The position numbers and the translations under genes were made by a program. From assembly GCA_015180985.1 (NCBI GenBank), contig CP054185.1, positions 744,001 through 808,000 of the forward strand: a stretch of DNA of 64,000 nt. The letters are read 5' to 3'. Positions 34,803 to 43,541 of this stretch are shown here, in pieces. This DNA is from Flammeovirgaceae bacterium (GTDB taxonomy: Bacteria > Bacteroidota > Bacteroidia > Cytophagales > Cyclobacteriaceae). A model generated the notes under the pieces. The model saw only the letters and a list, made by a program, of their open reading frames with translations, did no database searches and was not told the DNA's origin. Within the stretch, counting starts at the first letter, position 1; each line of letters starts with the position of its first letter.

Positions 34803-35398
34803 AGCAGAAATTTTTCCTTATCCAATATCCACCCGGTTATGCTTAGCCGCTCACGGGTAGCCGGCAGCACTTCGTGTTCAATACGGTCGCTGCGAAAACA
34901 AACAAGCCGGCCGGCAACAGGCAACACATCGCGGGTGCGGCCGGGCAGGTACATCCGCAATTCGCCTCCATGCTCAGGCTTCCAATCGGTATTTAAGTAG
35001 CAGATAACCGAAAGTTTCCTGTGATCGTCCTGCTTAAACTGGTCGAGGTGGCGTTTGTAAAACGTACCGGCCGGGTAAAAAGTAAAATGAACTTCGTAAT
35101 CTTTAAGACTCAGAAAAAGATTCCGGTTAAGGTACCGGATTAGTTCATCCAGTCGCTGCAGGTAAACTTTTGCGGCTTCCTGCGCAGTGGTTTTATCAAT
35201 CCATTGGATGTAATCGCCCCGGATTTCCTCCTTTACCTGTACCTGTTTGCTGATGCCGGCTTTTTTAAATGTTTCTCTCGATTGAAACTCAGGCAGACCT
35301 AGAATAGCATCCACTTCATTTTGGCTTAAAAATTGGTCGGCAATGGCAAATTCCTGTTCGGCCAAACCGGTTGCAATACTGTCGAAGAGGAGATTCAT
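34799..35398 (-). CDS. 2OG-Fe(II) oxygenase (prolyl 4-hydroxylase-like)
   Basis: A 199-residue enzyme that hydroxylates an unknown substrate using 2-oxoglutarate and iron. Ligands and cofactor residues are present: His117 and Asp119 in RHLDQ, His175 in IEHEVLPA and Arg184 in RLSITGW. The fold resembles SM-20-type prolyl hydroxylases. It has no signal peptide. Its 3' end overlaps the small partner gene by 4 bases in the convergent direction. Confidence 0.88.
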   Translation of the reverse strand: MNLLFDSIATGLAEQEFAIADQFLSQNEVDAILGLPEFQSRETFKKAGISKQVQVKEEIRGDYIQWIDKTTAQEAAKVYLQRLDELIRYLNRNLFLSLKDYEVHFTFYPAGTFYKRHLDQFKQDDHRKLSVICYLNTDWKPEHGGELRMYLPGRTRDVLPVAGRLVCFRSDRIEHEVLPATRERLSITGWILDKEKFLL

Positions 35399-35436
35399 GT
35401 AACAAAGTTAGCACGAGATTGTCTATACTTACGCCA

Positions 35437-35937
35437 ATGGCAATGAAGCGTAAAATCACCAACACCCCCCTTGTTCCCCCCTCGAGGGGGTATAGGGAAG
35501 TGTATCTATTACTATTATTATTCTTTCTTTTTCTTGCCTCCTGCAGCCCAAAGGAAAAAGTAGAGTTGCGCAGAATAAAAGATGTTGTTGTTGAAGTTAA
35601 CACCGAGCCGCTGCTCCGGGCCAATGCGGTACTGTACAATCCCAACAAAATCAGCATGACGTTACGCAAAATTGATATGGAGGTTTTTGTAGATGGTAAG
35701 AAGGCGGCATTGATTGATCAGAAACTGAAAACAAAGGTTCCGGCAAAAGCTGAGTTTACCGTACCGCTTGAGGTAAAACTTAATCTGAAAGAATTAGGCT
35801 TTTTCGATACCGTATTGGCTGTGCTGGGCGGGAAGAAGATGAAAATCCGGTATAAAGGCTCTATCCGGTTTACCTACAAAAGTGTGCCGGTAACTATTCC
35901 AGTTGATTACCAGGATGAAATCCGGGTGCGTATCTGA
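35437..35937 (+). CDS. LEA type-2-like lipoprotein
   Basis: A 166-residue envelope protein. The first ATG of MAMKRK is chosen; the frame before it is not coding. A hydrophobic segment ends in a lipobox (FLASC), so it is predicted to be a lipoprotein. The remainder resembles the LEA type-2 (WHy) fold: a beta sandwich with YNPNKISMTLRKIDMEVFVDGKK and later KIRYKGSIRFTYKSVPVTIPV. A GC-rich palindrome is coded within the first 25 residues, lengthening the n-region of the signal with NTPLVPPSRGYREVY. It overlaps no neighbour. Confidence 0.8.
   Translation: MAMKRKITNTPLVPPSRGYREVYLLLLLFFLFLASCSPKEKVELRRIKDVVVEVNTEPLLRANAVLYNPNKISMTLRKIDMEVFVDGKKAALIDQKLKTKVPAKAEFTVPLEVKLNLKELGFFDTVLAVLGGKKMKIRYKGSIRFTYKSVPVTIPVDYQDEIRVRI
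35462..35503. repeat. Palindromic repeat inside the LEA-lipoprotein gene start
   Basis: ACACCCCCCTTGTTCCCCCC pairs with a G-rich right arm ending in AGTGT around a CTCGAG centre. It resembles the palindrome at 2556-2594 in order of bases and arms, so both belong to one dispersed repeat family. Here it lies inside the n-region of a signal peptide and leaves the frame open. Confidence 0.75.
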
Positions 35938-35970
35938 ACGCAAATCCGTACCTTCATCACTTCGAGTTGC

Positions 35971-36726
35971 ATGAAAGATTTACCTTCAGACCATTCGAAA
36001 CAGGTTGAATTGCTTCTTCAGAAAATTGAAGAACTTACTCAGAGTCAGCGCCACCTGCTCACCATCGCTTCACACGATGTAAAGTCGCCATTTAACCGCA
36101 TGCATGCTTTGTTGCAACTGCTGCAAATGAATGTAACAAACTTAACCGATGAGCAGAGGAACTACCTCGAAAAAATGCACATCGTTATTGCCGATGGCAT
36201 GGCCATGATCCGCAACCTGATTGATTACCGCAACCTGGAATATCAGGGCCTTAAACTGATGCCGGCCCCTTTTAGCCTTCGCGAATTTATCCATACCTCG
36301 CTAAAGGCAATTGATGGTGTGGCACGCAAGAAGCAACTTACACTTATAGCGAGCACGGTTGACGATTGCGAATTGCACACCGACCGTCACTGCCTGCAGC
36401 GTGCGTTTGATAATTTACTCTCCAATGCAATTAAATTTTCCTTTCCGGGAAAGTCGGTACATGTTCAGGCTGCTGTTTCCGGTAACCATGCCTTGATTGA
36501 AGTAGCTGATGAGGCGCGTGGATTTCTGCCCAATGAACGTGCTTCGCTGTTTAAAAAATTCAGCCGGTTTTCCAACCGCCCGACCGGAGGGGAAAGCAGT
36601 ACAGGCCTTGGCCTGTACATTACGCAAGCCATGATGCAAAAAATAAGAGGAGGTGTGGAGTGTCAGACAACCGAAGGTATAGGCTCCGTGTTCCGGTTAA
36701 CGTTTCCGACACGATTGCCGTCCTGA
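35971..36726 (+). CDS. Histidine kinase without sensor domain
   Basis: A 251-residue soluble histidine kinase consisting of a coiled-coil start, a dimerisation/H-box (His35 in IASHDVKSPF) and a HATPase domain. The N-box is at N152 (NLLSNAIKFS), and the G2 box is at 212-215 (GLGL). The G1 box is irregular: DEARG at 180-184 where DxGxG is usual, so ATP binding could be altered. There is no sensor or membrane domain, so the input signal must come from a partner. The last codons and the stop codon (36713-36726) are part of the palindromic repeat that starts here. Confidence 0.88.
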   Translation: MKDLPSDHSKQVELLLQKIEELTQSQRHLLTIASHDVKSPFNRMHALLQLLQMNVTNLTDEQRNYLEKMHIVIADGMAMIRNLIDYRNLEYQGLKLMPAPFSLREFIHTSLKAIDGVARKKQLTLIASTVDDCELHTDRHCLQRAFDNLLSNAIKFSFPGKSVHVQAAVSGNHALIEVADEARGFLPNERASLFKKFSRFSNRPTGGESSTGLGLYITQAMMQKIRGGVECQTTEGIGSVFRLTFPTRLPS

Positions 36727-36936
36727 GCCACACGTAGGACCAATTATCCGAGTCAACAAATTAAATGATGCTTCGCTGAACTCAGCATAACAAAAAAAGA
36801 TTGTCGTCCTGAGCCACGCGAAGGACCTCCTTATCTGGGTCACATAACAAGAGATGCTTCGCTAATCGCTCAGCATAACAAATAAACAGATTGTCTTCCA
36901 TAGCCACACCCAAGCGGGGCGAAGGACCTCTTTACC
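36713..36936. repeat. Palindromic repeat units 1-3 left of the GIY-YIG gene
   Basis: Two complete units and the left half of a third. Each unit has a left half (GTCCTGAGCCACGCGAAGGAC-like), a 20-35 base AT-rich spacer and a right half (ATGCTTCGCT...GCTCAGCAT-like). The halves are imperfect inverted copies of each other (TCCTGAGC..GCGAAGGA against TGCTGAGC..GCGAAGCA), and each can form a short hairpin. Units start at 36713, 36799 and 36889. Unit 3 lacks its right half, which reappears after the nuclease gene. Confidence 0.88.
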
Positions 36937-36975
36937 AACGTTCTAAAAATCTTTTACTTAGTAAGCCATTAATTA

Positions 36976-37326
36976 ATGAACCACCGCTTCTACACCTATA
37001 TTACAACCAACCCATCTAAAAGGGTTCTCTATATCGGCATGACAAATCAGTTGGATCAACGGATTATTGAGCATTACCTGAACAGAGGAAACCCTGAAAC
37101 TTTTGCCGGAAAATATTATTGCTATTGCCTGATCTATTGGGAAGATTTTCAATGGGTTCACGATGCCATTGCAAGAGAAAAGGAACTTAAGGGGTGGACC
37201 CGGAAAAAGAAATTAAACCTGATTCGAAAAAGTAATCCCAACCTGAATTTTTTGAATAAAAGCATTATGCCTGATTGGCCACCAAAAAATGCACAATCTC
37301 GTTCAGCACCGAGGAAGAAAAATTAA
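36976..37326 (+). CDS. GIY-YIG endonuclease embedded in a repeat unit
   Basis: A 116-residue single-domain GIY-YIG nuclease. The signature is YTYI (residues 6-9) followed by LYIGMT (18-23), then R29 in DQRIIEH and the catalytic Glu in AREKELKGW (about 68). It resembles the small GIY-YIG proteins that occur in many copies in Bacteroidota. The gene lies between the left half (ending about 36936) and right half (from about 37335) of one repeat unit, so it may be the autonomous member of that repeat family. It could also be a stand-alone DNA repair or homing nuclease that happened to land here. Confidence 0.88.
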   Translation: MNHRFYTYITTNPSKRVLYIGMTNQLDQRIIEHYLNRGNPETFAGKYYCYCLIYWEDFQWVHDAIAREKELKGWTRKKKLNLIRKSNPNLNFLNKSIMPDWPPKNAQSRSAPRKKN

Positions 37327-37334
37327 TGTATGGA

Positions 37335-37870
37335 ACAAAAGATGCTTCGCTGAACTCAGCACAACAAAAAAACAGATTGTCTTCCGGAGCCACGCCAGAA
37401 GCGGGCGAAGGACCTCTTATCCGAACCAACAAACAAAAGATGCTTCGTCACGCCTTCAACGTGGCTCGGCATAGCAAAAAACTTAGTTGACCCGAGCAAA
37501 ACGAAGAAACTTTGTTAAAATCAAAAAAATTTGTTGTCCTGAGCCACGCATAAGCGGGGCGAAGGACCTCTTATCCAGGTCATAAACAAAAGATGCTTCG
37601 CTAATCGCTCAGCATAACAAATAAAGTTTGCCGTCCTGAGCCACGCCCAAAGCGGGGCGAAGGACCTCCTTATCTGGGTCACATAACAAGAGATGCTTCA
37701 CTACGTTCAGCATAACAAATAAACAGCAAGCCAACAAATTAAGAGATGCTTCGCTCTCGCTCAGCATAACAAATAAGATTGTCGTCCTGAGCCACGCCTA
37801 AGCATGGCGAAGGACCTCTTATCCTGGTCATAAAACAAGAAGATGCTTCGCTAATCGCTCAGCATAACAA
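37335..37870. repeat. Palindromic repeat cluster right of the GIY-YIG gene
   Basis: This stretch begins with the right half of the split unit (37335-37370) and then holds four further units starting at about 37375, 37531, 37626 and 37777, plus an orphan right half at 37742-37775. Left halves read like GTCCTGAGCCACGC...GGGGCGAAGGACCTC and right halves like AGATGCTTCGCT...CTCAGCATAACA. Lengths vary between about 93 and 106 bases with substitutions, so copies are diverged. No reading frame or other gene is supported here. Confidence 0.88.
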
Positions 37871-37883
37871 GTAAAAAATAGCT

Positions 37884-38267
37884 TTAATTGAAGAGGTAAT
37901 AATCTTCATCCTTGCCCTCGAGGATGGCTTTGATGGATTCAATCACGCTGTCATCTTTAATAACGTAATCACGAACCCCCTTCCGGATAAAACTCAGCAC
38001 CAGGTTGCCATCGTCAATAGCGCTCATCATGATGAGTTTGTTCTGATCTTTCATCTTGGCTTTAATGGCCTCGTAAAAATCAATGCCGGTTTTTCCGGGC
38101 AGTTTGTAATCCACAATAAAGGCATCCGGTAACGGGCCGCCATTCATCGCCTTCAGACACTCTTCGGCCGACTTGAAACTCTTTATTTTGAGGTTCGGAT
38201 CCTGCGCAAGCGCCCGCTGAATGAACTCAGCGTAAATCTCATCGTCTTCGATGATGTGAATGGTCAT
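37884..38267 (-). CDS. Single-domain response regulator
   Basis: A 127-residue receiver domain with no output domain, like CheY. The acidic pocket (Asp8, Asp9 in IEDDE), the phosphorylation site Asp53 (FIVDYKLPG), the Ser in MMSAIDDG and the conserved Lys104 (YVIKDD) are all present. It is coded opposite the histidine kinase across the repeat cluster and may be its partner, but being convergent they do not share a transcript. Confidence 0.93.
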   Translation of the reverse strand: MTIHIIEDDEIYAEFIQRALAQDPNLKIKSFKSAEECLKAMNGGPLPDAFIVDYKLPGKTGIDFYEAIKAKMKDQNKLIMMSAIDDGNLVLSFIRKGVRDYVIKDDSVIESIKAILEGKDEDYYLFN

Positions 38268-38419
38268 AGGTAACAGGCCAACTAAATTCTGACGTGCAAT
38301 ATAATAAAGAATCGTTTGGCTGACATCGCTAAAAAAATCAAAAATTTGATTGATTTCATGTAAAAATCCGGGTTTTTAATTGCCGATGGAAGTAAATTCC
38401 TCCCGCAAAAATCAACACC

Positions 38420-40156
38420 ATGAAAAAAATCACTGCGTTTATTACTGTGTTGCTGTTGCTTAGCATCCGCTGCACAACACCTACAGAAAATACAGCCAAA
38501 CTGAAATTCTCCGTTTCCTTCACAGCCGAAATGAGCGACCAGGCGCAGGACGGCCGGCTGCTGCTTATGCTGGCCAATAACGACAAGTCGGAACCGCGCC
38601 ACCAGATTGTTGACGGTCTCTCCACACAACTCGTATTCGGAATTGATGTGGAAGGCATGAAGCCCGGTGATGAAATTACAATTGATGCAACCGCCTTTGG
38701 CTACCCGATACAAAGTTTAAACGATGTACCGGCCGGTGAGTATTACGTGCAGGCGCTGCTTAACCGCTACGAAACCTTTACGCTGAAAACCGGGCACACG
38801 GTAAAACTCCCGCCCGACCAGGGCGAAGGCCAACAGTGGAACAGCAAGCCCGGCAATTTTTACAGCACACCGGTTAAAGTTTCGGTTGATCCGTCAAAGA
38901 AAGAAACAATCCGCGTGGTAATGGACCAGAAAATACCACCCGTTACCGAGCCGAAAGACACGAAGTACGTTCGCCACATAAAAATTCAAAGTAAAATGCT
39001 CACGGAGTTTTGGGGGAGACCCATGTTTCTGGGCGCCCACGTGCTGGTACCCGAAGGTTTTGATGATCATCCGGAGGCGCGGTATCCGCTCATGATTTAT
39101 CACGGCCATTTTCCGAGCGACTTTGGCGGCTTCAGCGAAACTCCGCCCGACCCGAACATGGACACCACCGATTACAGCACCCGGTTTAACATTTACGGCT
39201 ACCGGAAAATACAGGCACAGGAAGCATACAACTTTTACAAACAGTGGACGAGCAAAAACTTTCCGCGCTTTCTCATTATCGAAATACAACATGCCAATCC
39301 CTACTACGATGACTCGTATGCCGTGAACTCAGCCAACCTGGGGCCGTATGGCGATGCCATTATGTACGAGCTTATCCCAGAAATTGAAAAACAATTCCGC
39401 GGCATCGGACAGGGCTGGGCCCGTTTTACCTACGGAGGTTCAACCGGTGGCTGGGAAGCGCTGGCCGTGCAGCTGTTCTACCCCGATGAACTGAACGGAT
39501 GTTTTGCCGCCTGCCCCGACCCCATCGACTTCCGCGCCTACTGCCTGGTGGATATTTATAAAGACAAGAATGCCTATTACTACGAAAGCGATTTTAAGAA
39601 ACTGGAACGCCCCGGTTTCCGCAATTACCTCGGCCAGATTACAGCCACCCTGCGCGAGATGAACCACCGCGAACTGGCCCTCGGCACCAAATCACGCTCA
39701 GGCCAGCAGTGGGACATCTGGGAGGCCGTGTACTCACCGCAGGGTGAAGACGGCTACCCCAAGCGCCTGTGGGATAAAGTTACAGGTGAAATTAACCACA
39801 CCGTGGCTGAATACTGGCGTGAGCACTATGACCTGCGGCACATCCTGCAACGCGACTGGGCCACCCTCGGTCCGAAGGTGCAGGGCAAAATTCATATCTA
39901 CTGTGGCGACATGGATAATTATTACCTGAACAATGCCGTGTACCTGATGGAAGAGTTTTTGAAGAAAACAAAAAATCCGTTTTACGGTGGCGAAGTTGAT
40001 TATGGCGACCGGGCCGAGCATTGCTGGAATGGCGACCACAACAATCCCAACTACATTTCACGGCTGCGCTACAACACCATGTATTTACCTAAAATATTGA
40101 AGCGCATTGAAACCAGTGCGCCCAAAGGAGCGGATTTGAAGAGCTGGAGGTATTGA
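38420..40156 (+). CDS. Exported alpha/beta-hydrolase (esterase-like)
   Basis: A 578-residue exported protein with a signal region ending near SIRC (a weak lipobox with Arg at -1). Residues 25-190 form a beta-rich N-terminal domain. From about 200 the alpha/beta-hydrolase fold is clear: HGHF near 236 and the nucleophile elbow YGGSTGGWEA with Ser341. The His region AEHCWNGDHNN is near the end. The family is close to uncharacterised esterases and trehalose-mycolyltransferase-like proteins. The substrate is not known. Confidence 0.82.
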   Translation: MKKITAFITVLLLLSIRCTTPTENTAKLKFSVSFTAEMSDQAQDGRLLLMLANNDKSEPRHQIVDGLSTQLVFGIDVEGMKPGDEITIDATAFGYPIQSLNDVPAGEYYVQALLNRYETFTLKTGHTVKLPPDQGEGQQWNSKPGNFYSTPVKVSVDPSKKETIRVVMDQKIPPVTEPKDTKYVRHIKIQSKMLTEFWGRPMFLGAHVLVPEGFDDHPEARYPLMIYHGHFPSDFGGFSETPPDPNMDTTDYSTRFNIYGYRKIQAQEAYNFYKQWTSKNFPRFLIIEIQHANPYYDDSYAVNSANLGPYGDAIMYELIPEIEKQFRGIGQGWARFTYGGSTGGWEALAVQLFYPDELNGCFAACPDPIDFRAYCLVDIYKDKNAYYYESDFKKLERPGFRNYLGQITATLREMNHRELALGTKSRSGQQWDIWEAVYSPQGEDGYPKRLWDKVTGEINHTVAEYWREHYDLRHILQRDWATLGPKVQGKIHIYCGDMDNYYLNNAVYLMEEFLKKTKNPFYGGEVDYGDRAEHCWNGDHNNPNYISRLRYNTMYLPKILKRIETSAPKGADLKSWRY

Positions 40157-40161
40157 AGAAC

Positions 40162-40263
40162 TTACGGGTTCATCCCAAACAAACTAGTGGTTACCAGAAT
40201 CATTGCGGCCACCAGTATGCCTATGACCAGGAATACAGTTCTGCGCAAATTGAGGGCTTTCAT
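40162..40263 (-). CDS. Possible 33-residue membrane protein
   Basis: A short open frame with an ATG: basic start (MKALNLRR), then one hydrophobic helix (TVFLVIGILVAAMILVTTS) and a short tail FGMNP. This is the pattern of single-span micropeptides. A ribosome-binding sequence is not clear, and Bacteroidota often lack strong ones. Support is from its composition only. Confidence 0.4.
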   Translation of the reverse strand: MKALNLRRTVFLVIGILVAAMILVTTSLFGMNP

Positions 40264-40618
40264 TGTGTGTACGCCTTATAGACTGCCAATATGAGCAAAG
40301 AGTTGAATGGCTCGCAAATTTTTGTTGCGAATCGTTGGACTGTCGTGACGAACTGTCGTTAACAGGTGATGAGTCAGGGCAGAATTTCTCACAACAAGGT
40401 TTGTTCCTTTAATCATCCAAATGACAGGTAAGGATTGACGAATTAAGTCATAAATTCATCCTATGGATGTGCATTGAATTTTTACCCTCATAACTTATGA
40501 TTGATTTTAATTATGTTTTTATTATCAGCGACCAACCCCAAACTTATCCTAAGCGCGGTAATAGAACTGATTTAATTCTCGATTTATCTAACACGAAGAA
40601 TCGAACGCAAATACATCA
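40264..40618. other. Intergenic space without a gene
   Basis: About 355 AT-rich bases between the small membrane ORF and the HNH gene promoter. I see no open frame with coding character, no long inverted repeat and no RNA signature. The change to AT-rich sequence begins here and marks the left edge of the accessory block. Confidence 0.5.
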
Positions 40619-40650
40619 TTGTTTAAGCGATAACTGTAACTTTACTTTTG
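40619..40650 (+). promoter_or_regulatory. Promoter of the HNH operon
   Basis: A -33 TTG (40619-40621) and an exact -7 TACTTTTG (40643-40650) match the Bacteroidota TTG / TAnnTTTG pattern with a 21-base spacer. Transcription would start near 40656, giving an unusually short leader of about 8 bases before the ATG at 40664. Confidence 0.55.
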
Positions 40651-40663
40651 TAATAGACGAAAC

Positions 40664-41437
40664 ATGAAAGAAGGCCAAAAACTCTGGACGCGTGAAGATC
40701 TGATCCTAACGATTAACCTTTACTGCAAACTCCCCTTTGGTAAACTTCACAGCAGAAATCCTGATGTGATTGAGTTAGCAAACCTGATTCATCGTACACC
40801 CGGTTCGGTCGCTTTTAAACTTGTGAACTTTGCAAGTCTTGATCCGCAACTTAAAGCAAGAGGCATTAAAGGTGCTTCGAACGTAAGTAATTTAGATAAA
40901 GAGATTTGGAATGAGTTCTTCAACAATTGGGATAACCTGTTTATAGAGAGTGAAAATCTATATGCAAAGAAGAAAAAAATCACTGTTGACCGATTATACG
41001 AAATTGACTTAACTGATTTGCCGAAAAGTGGCGAAGAAAAAGAGAGAATGGTTAAAGTAAGAACGAATCAAATTGTGTTTCGAACATTAGTAATGACCAA
41101 TTATGATTTTAGTTGCTGCATCACGGGCATCAATCAACCTGAATTACTGATTGCAAGTCACATTAAGCCTTGGAGTCAGGATACCACTAACAGGTTAAAT
41201 CCTAAAAATGGATTATCGCTGAACGCACTTCACGATAAAGCTTTCGATAACGGACTCATTACCATTACTGAAGACTATAAAGTAAAAGTGTCCTCAATTT
41301 TGCTGAAGAAAGAATCAACCAAAAGCATCAAACAAAACTTTATACAGTTTCATAATAAGCAGATTACACTACCAAAAAAGTTTATGCCCGATCCAGAATT
41401 TTTGAAACATCACAATCATGAGTACTTCAAGAAATAA
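40664..41437 (+). CDS. HNH endonuclease (restriction-type)
   Basis: A 257-residue HNH nuclease. The N-terminal region (1-120) is a family-specific DNA-binding-like part (W8-T-R-E-D-L start, LIHRTPGSVAFKLVNF). The HNH motif is complete: C151/C152 with ITG, H166 in ASHIKPW, N182 in NGLSLN and H190 with D195 in LHDKAFDNGL. This build matches proteins annotated as HNH restriction endonucleases in Bacteroides and other genomes. No methylase is next to it, so a restriction role is not shown. It overlaps the next ORF by 20 bases. Confidence 0.88.
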   Translation: MKEGQKLWTREDLILTINLYCKLPFGKLHSRNPDVIELANLIHRTPGSVAFKLVNFASLDPQLKARGIKGASNVSNLDKEIWNEFFNNWDNLFIESENLYAKKKKITVDRLYEIDLTDLPKSGEEKERMVKVRTNQIVFRTLVMTNYDFSCCITGINQPELLIASHIKPWSQDTTNRLNPKNGLSLNALHDKAFDNGLITITEDYKVKVSSILLKKESTKSIKQNFIQFHNKQITLPKKFMPDPEFLKHHNHEYFKK

Positions 41438-41699
41438 CCTAAAATTCAATTACAAATACCGCGATACAGGTAACTATAAAGTGTTTGGTAATGTGATTTT
41501 TACTAATCCTGATGAATACTCTCTTGAACTCGTTGAGAGTAAACTAAGAGCTTCTTTAATCGATTCTGAATTCTTTGACCCTAATGATTGGAAACTACCT
41601 CGTTTAAAATTTGATGACTGGGTTCCTGATTTGGACCAGACATGGAATGAATATGAAAGTGTTGAGTACACTTTAAAACTTCCAACACAAGAAAGATAA
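41418..41699 (+). CDS. Small protein overlapping the HNH gene
   Basis: A 93-residue acidic protein that starts inside the end of the HNH gene (20-base overlap), so translation is probably coupled. No known domain is seen; it has a Trp/Asp-rich C-terminal half (DPNDWKLPRLKFDDWVPDLDQTW). Its position suggests a regulator, inhibitor or accessory subunit of the nuclease. The codon use is AT-rich like its neighbours. Confidence 0.6.
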   Translation: MSTSRNNLKFNYKYRDTGNYKVFGNVIFTNPDEYSLELVESKLRASLIDSEFFDPNDWKLPRLKFDDWVPDLDQTWNEYESVEYTLKLPTQER

Positions 41700-41834
41700 A
41701 ATAAGTGAATTTATAGAGTTTATTGACAGGCTGCCTCGATATGAACAAAGTCACAATATTTAAATATGCTTGATGTAAAATAAGTTAACCGGTCTGCTGG
41801 CCTAGCTAATTTTTATATTTTGTCTTTAACAAAG

Positions 41835-43541
41835 ATGATTGATAAAAAAATTGCCGTTCTTATAGGGAAAGCTATAAGAGAAGGAAAATATCTAAACATT
41901 ACTTATAAAAATAAGAGTGGAGAGATCACGCCATTCTGGATTAGCATACAAGACATTAATGCAAATGATGAGCTGTATGTACATATGTTTAATGTCACAA
42001 AGGACGAACCACTTTTAAATAAAAAAATATTTATCTCAGGAATTCAGTCAGCTGAAATTCTGAAATTTTCACACTATGAAGTCCCTGAAGAACTAATAAG
42101 AAAACTGGAGGAGGATAAGAGTTTGCAGATCTATGATTTTCACAGGTATGACAATAACATTTTGAATTATTACCTCGAATGCTACAAAGCAAATAGAGAC
42201 CCCTTTCTGCACAAAACCTATCTTATTCAAGGCTTAGATCTCCCAGAATTACAAAAGAAAGCTCCCTATTCATTAACGGATACACAACTAAAGCAAATAG
42301 TTAGGGAGATCTACAACAATGAATTTAATTCCTTCAATGACTATGATTTGGCTTTATGTGAGTTTTCTATTGACTTATTCTCGAGAGGCAAATTTGTAGT
42401 GGCTTTCAGAAAGCTAACGTTTGACCCTGTTCAAAAAACGCTACATCTTGGCAGCAAATCAGAATTTAACCCCAATTTCTACATACAAGGGATTAAGCAT
42501 ACGCTTTCTTACTACACAGATTTAAGTCCGGCTGATTTTGAAGCAATGTATGCCAACAATAAGGCTGAAACCATTGAGCTGTTGAAAGGTAATTTTAAGA
42601 TGGGTGAGCTGCCTAATACAAGACCTGAAGTAGTTGTTTTGGGGTATACTCAGGTTGACATTGCTCGAATTTATGACAACATAAATTCAGATCACAAGAA
42701 CAATGAAGTACAGATTCCTATAAAAGCATTTTTTCAAAACCCCTCACTGCTGGACAGAAAGAATAGAAAAGAGCCCCACATTGTTTTGTATGATAATCAG
42801 GTAAACATCGACCAGCTCCGTACGGTCTACAATGCCCTAAAATACCCGATCACGTACGTGCAAGGCCCACCCGGCACAGGTAAAACCCAAACACTGTTAA
42901 ATATCATTGTGAATTGCCTGGCCAATGGCAAAAAACTTCTGATTTCGTCTAATAACAATGTGCCAATAGATGGCATAAAGGAGAAATTGTATTTAGGCGA
43001 GTATCGTGGAAAAAAAATATTACTTCCCGTAATCAGGTTGGGTAATAACGAATATGTAGCAAAGGCATTAAGAATCATAAAAGCCTTGTATGCATTTGAA
43101 ACAAAGGACGTACCTAAGGAGGAGCTGTTAATTAATTTGAAAGAGAAGTCGAAAGAGAATAATAAGTTATTGCTAAGCAGGTTAAAACAGTATGAGGATC
43201 GGCTTGACGTAAAACAAAACCTCGAATTCGTAAATGGATTATTGTCAAAAGAGCAAAACCACCTGCTGGAAAAGGAAAAGAATAAACTAGAGGAAAAACT
43301 TGCTCAGCTACCAGATATTACCAATGAGGACTTAAAAAACATCTATGAAGTAATCAAGGGCAATCATCAATTGCTTCAATTCTTTTACTTCGAATCATTG
43401 CGTTGCATTAAGCGATTAAAAACCAAGGATTACGCTCCACTTATTGAAATCCTGAATAATGAAGATGAGCAAGCCCAAATAAAAGAATTTAATAAGTGGA
43501 TCGCTGATGATGATAATCTGGAGAAATTCACAAAAGGGTAA
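41835..43541 (+). pseudogene. SF1 helicase, 5' fragment interrupted by IS256
   Basis: The first 567 codons of a large superfamily 1 helicase. ATG 41835 is preferred over the TTG five codons upstream. Residues 1-80 resemble a WYL-like domain (GKYLNITYKNKSGE, then ELYVHMFN). The Walker A loop is at 344-351 (GPPGTGKT) and a charged coiled-coil region covers about 430-500. The frame then enters the IS element and stops within two codons (TKG*). The rest of the gene continues after the element. Alone, this fragment has no Walker B or other helicase motifs, so it should be inactive as a helicase. Confidence 0.88.
43529..43536 (+). repeat. 8-bp direct repeat, left copy (probable target duplication)
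   Basis: CACAAAAG lies directly at the left IS end (its last base is shared with the first G of the inverted repeat). The same eight bases occur at 44938-44945. Both are in the same reading frame of the helicase (Thr-Lys), and joining them restores the gene. IS256-family elements make 8-9 bp duplications. Confidence 0.72.

Noticed and set aside
36713-37873. CRISPR-like array
   Set aside because: Units are about 90-106 bases, consist of two inverted halves, vary in length and sequence, and no cas genes are near. They are interspersed palindromic repeats.
38282-38713. Minus-strand frame over the start of the esterase gene
   Set aside because: It overlaps the signal region of a convincing secreted protein and lacks coding traits of its own.
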